Shown here: positions 27,978-37,795 of the stretch, piece after piece | Position numbering within the stretch: position 1 is the first letter of the stretch | Layout of the letters: every line of letters starts with the position of its first letter | Source: Thioclava sp. SK-1 | GTDB lineage: Bacteria; Pseudomonadota; Alphaproteobacteria; Rhodobacterales; Rhodobacteraceae | Length of the DNA stretch: 64,000 bases | Assembly (NCBI RefSeq): GCF_001705665.1 | Contig: NZ_MDHA01000058.1 | Coordinates: 28,735 to 92,734 of the forward strand | Direction of reading: 5' to 3' | The notes under the pieces: generated by a model | Database searches by the model: none | Seen by the model: only the letters and a program-made list of their open reading frames with translations | What the model was told of the DNA's origin: nothing | Program-made: the position numbers and the translations under genes

Positions 27978-28648
27978 TGGATTTTAAAACCTATCCCGAC
28001 CGCGATGTGTTGATGTTGGCTGTGGCCGATAAAATCGCTAGCCAGCTGCGCGCCACATTGGCCACCGAAGGCCGCGCCACATTATCCGTTCCCGGTGGCA
28101 CAACACCGGGGCCGATTTTTGATATTTTGTCCGATCTGGAACTGGATTGGCAAAATGTTGTGATTGTATTGAACGATGAACGCTGGGTGCCGACCACATC
28201 TGAACGCTCAAACACCCGGTTGCTGCGCGAACGTCTGCTGGTGAACAAGGCCGCAAGCGCCACGCTATTGCCGCTATATGTCAATGCGCCCGACCCTGAC
28301 GAACGTCTTGATGCGCTGTCAGAAAACCTGCGCCCTAACCTGCCGATTTCGGTGCTGTTGCTGGGCATGGGCACGGATATGCATACGGCCTCTTTGTTCC
28401 CGGGCGCCGACAAGCTGAAAACAGCCCTTGATGACGAAGCGCCAGAGCTGATGGCATTGCGCGCCGATGCTGCAGGAGAGCCGCGCATCACCATGACCGC
28501 TCGCGTTTTGAAAGACGCGATGCATACGCATATCCTGATCACGGGTAATGAGAAAAAAGCCGCGATTGAGGCGGCGCAATCTTTGCCGGTCGAACAGGCG
28601 CCGGTGCGATGCGTTTTGAACAATGCCACGGTGCATTGGGCGGAATGA
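27977..28648 (+). CDS. pgl: 6-phosphogluconolactonase
   Basis: A 223-residue enzyme that hydrolyses 6-phosphogluconolactone to 6-phosphogluconate, which Edd then uses. It is the DevB/NagB-like type: SVPGGTTPGPIFDIL, then LNDERWVPTTSERSN, then LLGMGTDMHTASLFPG are all present. Its ATG shares one base with the zwf stop codon. It stands between zwf and pgi. Confidence 0.96.
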   Translation: MDFKTYPDRDVLMLAVADKIASQLRATLATEGRATLSVPGGTTPGPIFDILSDLELDWQNVVIVLNDERWVPTTSERSNTRLLRERLLVNKAASATLLPLYVNAPDPDERLDALSENLRPNLPISVLLLGMGTDMHTASLFPGADKLKTALDDEAPELMALRADAAGEPRITMTARVLKDAMHTHILITGNEKKAAIEAAQSLPVEQAPVRCVLNNATVHWAE

Positions 28649-28717
28649 ACCCAAAGCGATACGATTTTGGGGCCGCGCTTTGCGGCCCCGTTCATAACTG
28701 GGGAGACTGACATAATT

Positions 28718-30325
28718 ATGAGCACCTGGACCGCCCTTCTGGAAACCGCCGCAGCGGTAAAATCCCGTCCCATCCTGGAGCTGTTTTCCACCGCTGGCCG
28801 CGCCGAAGATTTCTCGGCGTCGACAGGCCCGTTTGTTTATGACTATTCCAAAACCAATATCGACGCGGCAACCCGTGATATGTTGCTCTCTTTGGCGCGC
28901 GACAGTGGTTTAGAAGCCAAACGCGATGCGATGTTTGCCGGTGCCAAAATCAATGAAACCGAAGGCCGCGCCGTATTGCACACAGCGCTGCGTAATCTGG
29001 ACGGCAAGGTCGTTATCGACGGGGCCGATGTCATGCCAGAGGTCCGCGAGACCTATGATCGCATGGCCGCATTTGCCAATGATATACGCCGCGGCACTTA
29101 TCAGGCCCAGGGCGGTAAGGTCACCGATATTGTCAATATCGGTATTGGCGGCTCGGACCTTGGCCCGGCAATGGCGGTGCTGGCGCTGGCGCCTTATCAT
29201 GACGGACCGGCGTGCCATTTCGTATCCAATGTCGATGGGGCGCATATTCACGATGTGCTGAAAGGTCTGAACCCTGAAACGACATTGGTGATTGTGGCCT
29301 CTAAGACCTTCACCACAATCGAAACCATGACCAATGCACAAACGGCGAAACGCTGGATGGCGCAGAAAGTGGCCGATCCGGCAGCGCAATTTGCCGCCCT
29401 GTCCACCTCGGCCGAGAAAACCGCCGCCTTTGGCATTGATCCGGCACGGGTCTTTGGCTTTGCCGATTGGGTTGGGGGCCGTTATTCGATGTGGGGGCCG
29501 ATTGGCCTGTCCTTGATGATCGCGGTAGGTGTCGAAGATTTCAAAGGCGTCTTGGATGGTGCCGCCGCGATGGATGCACATTTCAAAGAGGCGCCTTTGG
29601 CGCAAAACCTGCCGGTGCTTTACGCATTGGTCGGTATGTGGCACGCACAGTTTTGCAATTATGCCACCCGCGCCGTGCTGCCCTATGATCAGCGCCTGTC
29701 GCGCCTGCCCGCGTATCTGCAGCAGTTGGAAATGGAAAGCAACGGCAAGCGCGTGTCGATGGATGGCAAGGATTTGCCGTATAATTCCGGCCCTGTTGTC
29801 TGGGGCGAACCTGGCACGAATGGCCAACATGCGTTTTATCAGCTGATCCATCAGGGCACGCGGGTCATCCCGTGTGAATTTATGTTGGCGATGGAGGGTC
29901 ACGAGCCAGATCTGGCACATCAGCACATCTTGCTGGCGGCGAACTGTCTGGCACAATCCGAGGCGCTGATGCGCGGGCGCTCGCTGGACGAAGCGACCGA
30001 GATCATGGCTGCCAAGGGGCTGACCGGCGCAGAGTTGGACCGTCAGGCACGCCACCGCGTGTTCCCCGGCGCGCGGCCTTCGACCACGTTGATCTACCCG
30101 AAACTGACCCCTGAAGTATTCGGCGGCATTATCGCGCTATATGAACATCGTGTGTTTGTAGAGGGCGTGATTTTGGGCATCAACAGCTTTGACCAATGGG
30201 GTGTTGAGCTGGGCAAGGAGCTGGCGCTGGCGCTGGCACCAGTGTTGGAAGGGCGTGAAAGCGGTATGGGCAAAGACGGCTCCACACTGCGTCTGGCGGC
30301 TTTGGTACGCCAAGCACAAGGCTGA
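28718..30325 (+). CDS. pgi: Glucose-6-phosphate isomerase
   Basis: A 535-residue enzyme interconverting glucose-6-phosphate and fructose-6-phosphate. [18 protein letters not shown] is near residue 140, the signature [11 protein letters not shown] is in the middle third, and [19 protein letters not shown] carries the active-site region. [13 protein letters not shown] is the C-terminal signature. The ATG at 28718 is preceded by GGGGAG; an upstream frame from 28667 adds 17 unconserved residues. It ends before two hairpins that separate it from the convergent TRIC gene. Confidence 0.97.
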   Translation: MSTWTALLETAAAVKSRPILELFSTAGRAEDFSASTGPFVYDYSKTNIDAATRDMLLSLARDSGLEAKRDAMFAGAKINETEGRAVLHTALRNLDGKVVIDGADVMPEVRETYDRMAAFANDIRRGTYQAQGGKVTDIVNIGIGGSDLGPAMAVLALAPYHDGPACHFVSNVDGAHIHDVLKGLNPETTLVIVASKTFTTIETMTNAQTAKRWMAQKVADPAAQFAALSTSAEKTAAFGIDPARVFGFADWVGGRYSMWGPIGLSLMIAVGVEDFKGVLDGAAAMDAHFKEAPLAQNLPVLYALVGMWHAQFCNYATRAVLPYDQRLSRLPAYLQQLEMESNGKRVSMDGKDLPYNSGPVVWGEPGTNGQHAFYQLIHQGTRVIPCEFMLAMEGHEPDLAHQHILLAANCLAQSEALMRGRSLDEATEIMAAKGLTGAELDRQARHRVFPGARPSTTLIYPKLTPEVFGGIIALYEHRVFVEGVILGINSFDQWGVELGKELALALAPVLEGRESGMGKDGSTLRLAALVRQAQG

Positions 30326-30353
30326 GCACTGAGGTCCAAAGTGATCCAGCGGC

Positions 30354-30412
30354 GAGGCCACTATGTGGCCTCAAGCGATGCGAATGATCGGCGCCCTGTG
30401 CGGGGCGCCGAT
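30354..30412. terminator. Two hairpins between convergent pgi and the TRIC-type gene
   Basis: GAGGCCAC and GTGGCCTC pair perfectly around TAT at 30354-30372. ATCGGCGCC and GGCGCCGAT pair perfectly around eight bases at 30387-30412. Neither has a long T-run. They may end transcripts from both sides. Confidence 0.5.
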
Positions 30413-30428
30413 GGTCAACCGCCCCCGT

Positions 30429-31082
30429 TTACGCGCTGTCCGATCCGGGGGCGCGTGGGGCAGACCAGCCCCGCCAGACAGACACGATACGTAAGATGAC
30501 CGTGGCTGCGATACCGATCAAAGCTGTTTCAAAGCCCGGCCAACCCCATTCCCCTCCTGCGACATAAATTGCAGCCCCCACAAGTGCGGCCATTGCATAG
30601 ACCTCTTCGCGCAGCACGCGCGGGATTTCCGCTACCAACAGATCGCGCACCGCACCACCGCCTGTCGCGGTAAGCACGCCCAGCATGACTGCAGGTATGG
30701 GCGATAGGCCATAGAGCAACGCCTTGCCCGCACCGGTAATCGCAAACAATCCCAGCCCCAGCGCATCAAGCACCATTACCGGTTTCGACACACGCTCAAT
30801 CCCGTGGTGAAAGAAAAAACCTGTGGCACCTGCCAGCATCGCTGCAACCAGGTAACGGCTGTCGCGCAGCGCTGCCGGCGGAGTTGATCCCAAAGCCATG
30901 TCGCGGATCATGCCACCCGCCAGGGCCGCCGCAACAGCTAGCACCATGATACCAAATAAATCCAACCTGCGGCGCACCGCAACGACGGCCCCCGACAAAC
31001 CAAAAACATAGGTGCCGATCAGATCCAGAATTAAACCCAAACTGGAGACTTGCAACACAGGCGGAAAGATCCCCTCCATCAT
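30429..31082 (-). CDS. Trimeric intracellular cation channel family protein (UPF0126/YicG-like)
   Basis: A 217-residue inner-membrane protein with about seven hydrophobic segments built from two similar halves: GTYVFGLSGAVVAVRRRLD with AALAGGMIRDMALG, and GLFAITGAGKALLYGLSP with ATGGGAVRDLLVAEIP. This repeat is the TRIC channel fold, and bacterial members conduct monovalent cations. The ATG at 31082 overlaps the PIN-domain stop codon as ATGA. It is the last gene of the rlmI-PIN-TRIC operon. Confidence 0.88.
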   Translation of the reverse strand: MMEGIFPPVLQVSSLGLILDLIGTYVFGLSGAVVAVRRRLDLFGIMVLAVAAALAGGMIRDMALGSTPPAALRDSRYLVAAMLAGATGFFFHHGIERVSKPVMVLDALGLGLFAITGAGKALLYGLSPIPAVMLGVLTATGGGAVRDLLVAEIPRVLREEVYAMAALVGAAIYVAGGEWGWPGFETALIGIAATVILRIVSVWRGWSAPRAPGSDSA

Positions 31083-31618
31083 ACCAACGCCTTGCCCAAG
31101 CGCGGCAGGCGCGCGCGTTTCAGCAAAGCACGCAGCGGTTGTGACACGCCGGACAGTCGCTCTGCCGTGGCGCGGATATCCTCTACGATCGTTGCCACGG
31201 TTTCGCGATCGTCACTGGCAAATTGCCACAGCAGCCCGTCCGGGTCGCGCCGTTCCAGCCCTTCGCTTGCCAAAACGCCCCGCGGAAAATCCTTGGCATT
31301 CATTGTAACGATGGCTTCAGCCCCGCCGGCAATGGCACAGGCCAGAACATGGATGTCATTCTCATCTGGCAGATGAAGCCGCGTCTCTAATCCGGTGTGT
31401 CGTTGCACCATCGCCGCTGGAAACCGCGCCGTCAGTAGCGCAATTTCTCCGCGTGCAATGACCTCATCTGTAGGGTTGCGACGTGCCGCAGCGCGCGCCC
31501 ATTCTTCAAGTAGACGTTCCGACCAAATCGGCTGAAACATCCCCGCCTGCGCGCAACCAATCAAGATTTCGCGTAAAATTGTGGGATACAAGACACAGGC
31601 ATCAAGACAGAGTTTCAT
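31079..31618 (-). CDS. PIN-domain protein, probable ribonuclease
   Basis: A 180-residue PIN-fold protein. The start MKLCLDACVLYP carries the first conserved Asp (Asp6), ERLLEEW the middle acidic residue, and DENDIHVLACAIAGG plus VTMNAKDFP the last acidic cluster. These are the metal-binding positions of PIN nucleases. The ATG at 31618 shares a base with the rlmI stop codon (TGATG). No antitoxin gene is next to it, so it is not a plain VapBC pair. A role in RNA processing is suggested by the rRNA methyltransferase upstream but unproven. Confidence 0.8.
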   Translation of the reverse strand: MKLCLDACVLYPTILREILIGCAQAGMFQPIWSERLLEEWARAAARRNPTDEVIARGEIALLTARFPAAMVQRHTGLETRLHLPDENDIHVLACAIAGGAEAIVTMNAKDFPRGVLASEGLERRDPDGLLWQFASDDRETVATIVEDIRATAERLSGVSQPLRALLKRARLPRLGKALV

Positions 31619-32832
31619 CAATCCAACCGGAAAGCCAAGGATTTCAAATATCCGGTTTCTGCCAGCTGCGGCAACATCGGATGATCGGCCCCGGCAAATC
31701 CGGTGTGCAACAGCTGTGCCGCACGCCCCGCCTTGCCGATACCACGCGTCGATGACGCCCGGAACTGACCCAGATCCGCCGCGTGCGAACAGGAGCACAG
31801 CACAAGATACCCGCCCGGCGCAACCAAGGGCGCGGCCAAACGTGCCACGCGTTCATAGGCCCGCAGCCCTGCTTGCAGTGCAGGTTTTGCCGGCGCAAAT
31901 GCGGGTGGATCGCAAATCACCACATCGAATTGAGCGCCTTCGCCGGCCAATGCCTCTAATGTCGCAAACGCGTCGCCCTTACGGGTAGAAAAGCGATCCG
32001 TTGCACCCATCGCCTGCGCGCCCTGCTCTGCCAAGGCCAATGCCGCCGCCGACCCATCCACCGCCAATGCCGATTGCGCGCCGTTGGCCAAAGCCGCCAA
32101 ACCGAATCCGCCAACATGAGAGAACACATCCAACACCCGTGCCCCGCGCGATAGGCTGGCCGCAAACGCATGGTTGGGGCGCTGATCATAGAACAGACCG
32201 GTCTTTTGCCCGCCCATCACATCGGCCATATATGTTGCGCCATTCATCCGAACCGGCACAGGTGCGTCGATCCCGCCCAGCAAAACCTCCATCACATCAC
32301 CCAAGCCCTCCAGTGCGCGCGCCCGACCCGAAGCGTTTTTAACAATCGTCGTCACGCCAGTCACCTCGGCCAAGGCAGAGGTCATATCATCGACCATCGC
32401 ATCCGCCCAAGCCGCGTTAGGCTGTATGACGGCCACATCCCCGAAACGGTCAATGATCGTGCCGGGCAGCCCGTCAGACTCTGCATGGATCAGGCGATAG
32501 AAGGGCTGATCAAACAAACGTTCGCGCAGCGCCAGCGCATGTGACAATTTGCCCACCAACCACGCACGGTCGATCTGCGCGGTGGCGTCCCTGTCCATCA
32601 CCCGGCAGATGATTTTCGACAATGGATTCACTGTCACCGTTGCCAATGGCCGGCGCTCTGCATCCTCCAGCGTGGCAAAGGTGCCCGGCGCCATAGCTTT
32701 GGTACGGCGGTCAATCACCAACTCATCGGCATAAACCCAAGGGAAACCGTGGCGGATCGCCCGGGCCTCCCCCTTGGGACGCAAGCGCACAACGGGACGG
32801 TCAGAGCTGTGGTCTTCGGCTTGGGTGGTCAT
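31618..32832 (-). CDS. Class I SAM-dependent rRNA cytosine-C5 methyltransferase (RlmI-like)
   Basis: A 404-residue protein with an N-terminal PUA domain (VRLRPKGEARAIRHGFPWVY, about 14-90) and a Rossmann methyltransferase domain. GGQKTGLFYDQRPN at 208-220 and VLDVFSHVGGFGLAAL near 233-248 bind SAM. DPPAF at 308-312 and CSCSH at 346-350 hold the catalytic motif and cysteine. In E. coli RlmI methylates C1962 of 23S rRNA. The ATG at 32832 has AAGGA 8 bases upstream. Confidence 0.88.
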   Translation of the reverse strand: MTTQAEDHSSDRPVVRLRPKGEARAIRHGFPWVYADELVIDRRTKAMAPGTFATLEDAERRPLATVTVNPLSKIICRVMDRDATAQIDRAWLVGKLSHALALRERLFDQPFYRLIHAESDGLPGTIIDRFGDVAVIQPNAAWADAMVDDMTSALAEVTGVTTIVKNASGRARALEGLGDVMEVLLGGIDAPVPVRMNGATYMADVMGGQKTGLFYDQRPNHAFAASLSRGARVLDVFSHVGGFGLAALANGAQSALAVDGSAAALALAEQGAQAMGATDRFSTRKGDAFATLEALAGEGAQFDVVICDPPAFAPAKPALQAGLRAYERVARLAAPLVAPGGYLVLCSCSHAADLGQFRASSTRGIGKAGRAAQLLHTGFAGADHPMLPQLAETGYLKSLAFRLD

Positions 32833-32951
32833 GGCGCACATCCTTTTCGCGTTTCTTCCCACTTACAGCCAGATGGCGCGCAATAAAAGCGGTGCGACTG
32901 GACAAGATCACATCAAAAGCCAAGTAATTGTATCGTAGGCGTGAGTTGCAT

Positions 32952-32965
32952 TGTTAGCGCTAACG
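32952..32965. promoter_or_regulatory. LacI-type operator before edd
   Basis: TGTTAGCGCTAACG contains the perfect 12-base palindrome GTTAGCGCTAAC. It lies 83 bases before the edd start. The near-identical site before zwf and weaker matches before aroG and glk suggest a common regulator. Confidence 0.7.
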
Positions 32966-33048
32966 CCATATAGTTACTTTCAAATGGCCAGCCAAGGCAA
33001 GTTTGCCCGGCTGGAGCTACGCAACCGCGAACAGATCGAAAGCCAGCC

Positions 33049-34869
33049 ATGTCCGATATTGCCGCACCGCTTAATTCCACCATCGCCCGCATTACGGACC
33101 GTATTCGGGAACGATCCAAGGGGCTGCGCGGCGATTACCTTGCCCGCATCAATGAGGCGGCATCGAATGGCCCTGCCCGTGCGCACCTGACCTGCGGCAA
33201 TCAGGCCCATGCCTATGCTGCAATGGGCGATCAAAAGGCAATGCTGGCAGAAGGTCGCGCGCCCAATATCGGCATCATAACCGCCTATAATGATATGCTG
33301 TCGGCACATCAGCCCTATGAAACATTTCCACAGCTGATCAAGAAAGCCGCAGCAGAGGCAGGTGCGACAGCACAAGTCGCCGGCGGAGTTCCCGCGATGT
33401 GCGACGGCGTGACCCAAGGCCAACCGGGGATGGAGCTGTCGTTATTCTCGCGCGATGTGATCGCAATGGCTGCGGCGATTGGGCTAACGCATAATACGTT
33501 TGATTCCGCGCTATATCTGGGTGTGTGCGATAAAATCGTGCCCGGGCTGATTATGGCAGCGGCGACATTTGGTCATATCCCGGCGGTATTCATTCCTGCG
33601 GGTCCGATGACCTCGGGCCTGCCCAATGATGAAAAATCCAAGGTGCGTCAGCAATTTGCAACCGGCGAAGTGGGCCGAGATGAGCTGATGAAGGCCGAGA
33701 TGGCGTCGTATCACGGGCCGGGCACCTGCACATTCTATGGCACGGCCAATACCAATCAGATGTTGATGGAATTCATGGGCCTGCATCTGCCCGGTGCATC
33801 CTTCGTCACGCCCGGGACGCCGCTGCGCGAGGCGCTGACCGTGGCCGGTGCGAAACGCGCCGCCGAAATCACCGCCCTTGGCAATGATTTCCGCCCAGCC
33901 GGTGAAATTTTGGACGAACGCGCCTTTGTGAACGGGCTTGTCGGGCTGATGGCGACGGGGGGGTCGACCAACCTGGTGCTGCATCTGCCGGCAATGGCCC
34001 GCGCGGCCGGGATCGTGCTGGATCTGGAAGATTTTGACGAGATCTCCTCGGTCGTGCCGCTGATGGCAAAGGTTTATCCTAACGGATTGGCCGATGTGAA
34101 TCACTTCCACGCGGCAGGCGGTTTGCAATTCATGATCCGTGATTTGCTAAAGAACGGCCTGTTAAATCCCGATGCAAAGACCGTGGCTGGGGATGGCATG
34201 TCGCTTTATGCCAATGAGCCCAAGTTGCGCGACGGTCAGGTGGTCTGGGAGGATGGCCCAGAAGAAACGCTGAATGACAAGATCCTGCGCCCTGCCGCAA
34301 CCGGTTTTGCCAAAACCGGTGGGTTGAAACAATTGGCAGGCAATCTTGGCCGTGGCGTGATCAAGATCTCGGCGGTGGCAGAAGAACACCGGCTGGTCGA
34401 AGCCAAATGCCGGGTCTTCAGCGATCAGGGCGCGGTAAAGACCGCCTTCCAAAACGGCGAATTCACCGAAGACACGATTGTTGTCGTGCGCTTCCAAGGC
34501 CCATCGGCCAATGGTATGCCGGAGCTGCATTCGCTCACTCCGGTGCTGTCGATCTTGCAAGGGCGCGGGCTGAAAGTGGCACTTGTCACTGATGGCCGTA
34601 TGTCGGGCGCATCGGGTAAAGTTCCAGCTGCAATCCATGTCGCGCCCGAGGCGGCGAATGGGGGCCCATTGGCAAAGCTGCGCGATGGGGATCTGGTGCG
34701 TCTGGACGCAGAGGCCGGGGTGCTGACCTGCCTGTCGGCCGATCTGGACAGCCGCGAGGCAATCGTGCCAGATTTGACCGGCAATCATTTCGGCCTTGGC
34801 CGAGAGCTATTCGCAGCCTTCCGCGCCCAAGTGGGCAATTCCACCGAAGGCGCCGCAGTGGCCGTATAA
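33049..34869 (+). CDS. edd: 6-phosphogluconate dehydratase
   Basis: A 606-residue iron-sulfur dehydratase that makes 2-keto-3-deoxy-6-phosphogluconate, the committed Entner-Doudoroff step. [36 protein letters not shown] and [22 protein letters not shown] are the IlvD/Edd motifs; the cysteines in CDGVTQG and CTFYGT fit cluster binding. [18 protein letters not shown] is the C-terminal signature. It leads the edd-eda operon and lies downstream of the LacI-type operator. Confidence 0.98.
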   Translation: MSDIAAPLNSTIARITDRIRERSKGLRGDYLARINEAASNGPARAHLTCGNQAHAYAAMGDQKAMLAEGRAPNIGIITAYNDMLSAHQPYETFPQLIKKAAAEAGATAQVAGGVPAMCDGVTQGQPGMELSLFSRDVIAMAAAIGLTHNTFDSALYLGVCDKIVPGLIMAAATFGHIPAVFIPAGPMTSGLPNDEKSKVRQQFATGEVGRDELMKAEMASYHGPGTCTFYGTANTNQMLMEFMGLHLPGASFVTPGTPLREALTVAGAKRAAEITALGNDFRPAGEILDERAFVNGLVGLMATGGSTNLVLHLPAMARAAGIVLDLEDFDEISSVVPLMAKVYPNGLADVNHFHAAGGLQFMIRDLLKNGLLNPDAKTVAGDGMSLYANEPKLRDGQVVWEDGPEETLNDKILRPAATGFAKTGGLKQLAGNLGRGVIKISAVAEEHRLVEAKCRVFSDQGAVKTAFQNGEFTEDTIVVVRFQGPSANGMPELHSLTPVLSILQGRGLKVALVTDGRMSGASGKVPAAIHVAPEAANGGPLAKLRDGDLVRLDAEAGVLTCLSADLDSREAIVPDLTGNHFGLGRELFAAFRAQVGNSTEGAAVAV

Positions 34870-34973
34870 TACAACTTTGGGCGCTGCACGCCGGGGGATG
34901 GCCCCGCCTGCAACGCCCAAAGAAATTCAATAAGCCGCCTATCGCGCGGCCCGATCCAAATCAGAGGTATTCG

Positions 34974-35615
34974 ATGACGCCCGCAGATCAGTCCAAAGCC
35001 GCCCGCGCAATTTGCGAACTTGCCCCGATTGTTCCGGTGATTGTGGTGCGCGATGTCGCCCATGCCAACCCATTGGCCACGGCGCTTGTCAAAGGTGGGT
35101 TGCCCGCGCTGGAGGTCACGCTGCGGTCCGATTGTGCCTTGGATGCCATCCGTGCAATGGCCGATGTTGAAGGCGGCGTTGTGGGGGCAGGCACGCTGCT
35201 GACACCTGCCGATGTCAAGGCCGCCAAGGCAGCGGGCGCGAAATTCGGCGTCAGCCCCGGCGTCACCGATGATCTGATCAAAGCCTGCTGTGACGAAGAA
35301 CTGCCCCTTCTGCCCGGCACCGCCACCCCATCTGAGGTGATGAAGCTGCTGGAGCTTGGCTTTAACATGGTGAAATTCTTCCCTGCTGAGACCAATGGCG
35401 GCGCGCCTGCGCTGAAAAACTTCGGGGGGCCATTGCCGCAGATGAAATTCTGCCCGACAGGCGGCGTCAGCATCAAAAACGCCCCTGATTATCTGGCCTT
35501 GCCAAATGTGATCTGTGCCGGTGGGTCATGGGTTGCGCCCGATAAATTGGTGCAGTCAGGCGATTGGGCCGCGATTGAGGCCTTGGCCCGCGAAGCCGCG
35601 GCCTTACCACGTTAA
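34974..35615 (+). CDS. eda: KDPG aldolase
   Basis: A 213-residue class I aldolase splitting KDPG to pyruvate and glyceraldehyde-3-phosphate. The Schiff-base Lys134 is in GFNMVKFFPAE and Glu47 in ALEVTLRS. VGAGTLLTPADV and KFCPTGGVS are also conserved. It follows edd by 104 bases. That gap holds a hairpin with arms GGGCG-TGCA and TGCA-CGCCC (34879-34918) without a T-run, which may tune eda expression relative to edd. A clean terminator follows. Confidence 0.97.
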   Translation: MTPADQSKAARAICELAPIVPVIVVRDVAHANPLATALVKGGLPALEVTLRSDCALDAIRAMADVEGGVVGAGTLLTPADVKAAKAAGAKFGVSPGVTDDLIKACCDEELPLLPGTATPSEVMKLLELGFNMVKFFPAETNGGAPALKNFGGPLPQMKFCPTGGVSIKNAPDYLALPNVICAGGSWVAPDKLVQSGDWAAIEALAREAAALPR

Positions 35616-35644
35616 GATCGCCCTACAACCTATTGAAAACAATA

Positions 35645-35670
35645 AAACGGCAGCAAAATAGCTGCCGTTT
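35645..35670. terminator. Bidirectional terminator between eda and fau
   Basis: AAACGGCAGC and GCTGCCGTTT pair perfectly around AAAATA. It sits between the convergent eda and fau stop codons and would work from both sides. Confidence 0.85.
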
Positions 35671-35671
35671 C

Positions 35672-36229
35672 TTACGGATAGATGATGCCACATTCGGTGA
35701 TAATCATATCCAGCGGCTGATCTGTAGGTTCTTGCGGCAGGTCCGGCAGCTCTTGCGCACCATAGGCAAAGCCGATGGCCGTCACAGGGGCGGCGGCCGC
35801 TCGCAATTTTTGCAATGTTCGGTCATAAAACCCCCCACCATAGCCCAGCCGAAGCCCGCCCCGTGTGAAGGCGACCAATGGCACGATCAGCACTTGCGGT
35901 ACAATCGGCGCAGGGTCCACAGGGATTGCCGCCCCAAACGCGCCCGGGATCATCGGTGCCTGGGCATGCCAGTGGCGAAAAGACAGCGGCTGCTCTGGCG
36001 CATCGACCACCGGCACACAGGTTGGCCCGTCAAAGGCAATCATCGCCGGCCGGGGATCAATTTCACTACGGATCGGCATATAGCCCGCCAGAACCTGTCC
36101 AAAATAAGGTCGTAGCGCCGCCAAAAGCGCAGCGCAGGCCGCTGTGCCTGATTCCGTATTCCGATGGGCCACCTTACGCGCGCCAAGAGCGGCTTTACGG
36201 GCCTGCCCCTTATCCTCTGCCAGCGTCAT
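35672..36229 (-). CDS. fau: 5-formyltetrahydrofolate cyclo-ligase
   Basis: A 185-residue ATP-dependent enzyme converting 5-formyl-THF to 5,10-methenyl-THF. The N-terminal basic segment GQARKAALGARKVAH, the middle GYMPIRSEIDPRP and the signature FTRGGLRLGYGGGFYDRTL are all present. The ATG overlaps the mgtE stop codon as ATGA. No 6S RNA-like sequence was recognised beside it, although the E. coli homologue is next to ssrS. Confidence 0.94.
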   Translation of the reverse strand: MTLAEDKGQARKAALGARKVAHRNTESGTAACAALLAALRPYFGQVLAGYMPIRSEIDPRPAMIAFDGPTCVPVVDAPEQPLSFRHWHAQAPMIPGAFGAAIPVDPAPIVPQVLIVPLVAFTRGGLRLGYGGGFYDRTLQKLRAAAAPVTAIGFAYGAQELPDLPQEPTDQPLDMIITECGIIYP

Positions 36230-37611
36230 AACATCCAGACCCCGGCCAGACCAAGAAAGGCAAAAAAGCCGACAACATCTGTCACAGTCGTCACAAATGT
36301 TCCCGATGCAAGGGCGGGATCGGCACCGAACCGCTCCAGCACCAGCGGAACGACAATCCCCGCAAGGGCGGCAACCACAAGGTTGATCACCATCGCCACG
36401 GCGATCACCGCGCCCAATGTCACCCCATCAAACCAGATATAGGCAACCAGGCCCATCACCACTGCGAAGGCCAAACCATTGATCAACCCCACGACGACCT
36501 CGCGTCGGATGACCCGCCATACGTTGGATTCCGTCACGCTTTTGGTGGCCAAAGCCCGCACCGCGACCGTCAGGGTCTGCGTTCCAGCATTTCCCCCCAT
36601 CGAGGCCACGATCGGCATCAACACCGCCAAGGCGACCAGCTGTTGAATCGTCCCCTCGAACACCGAAATCACCATGGACGCCATGATCGCTGTCAGCAGG
36701 TTCACAAACAACCACGGTAAGCGTTGCTGAACCGTTTCCCACACAGTATCGGTGATCGAACTGTCATCGCCCACACCGGCCAGACGCAGGATGTCTTCTT
36801 CATGTTCCTCGTCCAGAACCGACATCGCATCATCAATGGTGATCACACCCACAAGGCGGCCGTTTTCATCGACCACCGGCACCGAAATCAAGTGATATTG
36901 GTTGAACGCATAGGCCACGTCACCTTCTTCTTGATACACAGAGATCGCGCGAAATTCATCTTCGGCAATATCGGATAATGCCGCCGTGCGCGGCGCCGAC
37001 AGCACCCGCCCCAATGTCACATTGGCAATCGGGTGATGCATCGGATCAACCAGGATCACATGATAGAACTGATCGGGCAGCCAATCGGCAGAACGCAGGT
37101 AATCAATTGTCTCGCCCACGGTCCAATGGCCCGGCGCGGTCACGACCTCACGTTGCATCAAACGCCCGGCCGAGAATTCGGGATAGGTCAGTGATTTCTC
37201 AACCGCAATCCGGTCGCGATCATCCAGCGCAGATAAGATGACTTCTTGTTGCGAGCGTTCTTCGATCGTTTCGATCAGGTCGACAACGTCATCGGAGTCC
37301 ATTTCACGGACCGCATCGGCCAGAACCGTCGGTTCCAGCTCGTCAATCACCTCTTCACGGATGGATTCGTTGATCTCCGCAAGGATTTCACCGTCCATCT
37401 CATCGCCATATAGGCGCAAGATGTCCCGACGCTCCGAGCCAGAGACCTGTTCCAAAAGGTCAGCAATATCGGCAGCATGCAGCGGTTCAAGGATCGAAAT
37501 AACGCGTTGCGCGTCTTCATCAGCAACCGCGTCAAGAAGTGTATCTACGACATCAGCGTCCAACCGATAATCTTCTTCATGCTCGGTGTCATCGACCCGT
37601 TCATCCGTCAT
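36226..37611 (-). CDS. mgtE: Magnesium transporter MgtE
   Basis: A 461-residue Mg2+ channel. The acidic N domain (about 20-135; ADIADLLEQVSGSERRDILRL), the CBS pair (about 140-265; AFNQYHLISVPVVDENGRLVG) and five C-terminal membrane helices are in the family order. MPIVASMGGNAGTQTLTVAVRAL is the pore signature. The ATG at 37611 has AGGAGG 4 bases before it; a longer frame to 37701 is not supported. Mg2+ binding by the N and CBS domains is known to gate the pore. Confidence 0.96.
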   Translation of the reverse strand: MTDERVDDTEHEEDYRLDADVVDTLLDAVADEDAQRVISILEPLHAADIADLLEQVSGSERRDILRLYGDEMDGEILAEINESIREEVIDELEPTVLADAVREMDSDDVVDLIETIEERSQQEVILSALDDRDRIAVEKSLTYPEFSAGRLMQREVVTAPGHWTVGETIDYLRSADWLPDQFYHVILVDPMHHPIANVTLGRVLSAPRTAALSDIAEDEFRAISVYQEEGDVAYAFNQYHLISVPVVDENGRLVGVITIDDAMSVLDEEHEEDILRLAGVGDDSSITDTVWETVQQRLPWLFVNLLTAIMASMVISVFEGTIQQLVALAVLMPIVASMGGNAGTQTLTVAVRALATKSVTESNVWRVIRREVVVGLINGLAFAVVMGLVAYIWFDGVTLGAVIAVAMVINLVVAALAGIVVPLVLERFGADPALASGTFVTTVTDVVGFFAFLGLAGVWML

Positions 37612-37795
37612 GGCGCCTCCTAAGCTGTTGCTGCACGTTAGCCTAGACCCGCGACTTACAGAAGGGGGCCAGCACCGTAATTTGATAGGTTCTTGTGCCA
37701 TCCATTTTATGACCTACTGATGACAATTCAGATGCAGATCACAAGGTAAGTAACGAATTTAATGAATTATTTTTGAATTACGCGTGGATATAGTA

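Noticed and set aside
28910..30055. A 381-codon minus-strand frame antisense to pgi
   Set aside because: It lies wholly inside pgi, has no family resemblance and no ribosome site.
31079..31618. A VapBC-type toxin-antitoxin pair
   Set aside because: The PIN protein has no small antitoxin gene beside it; its neighbours are an rRNA methyltransferase and a channel in a coupled operon.
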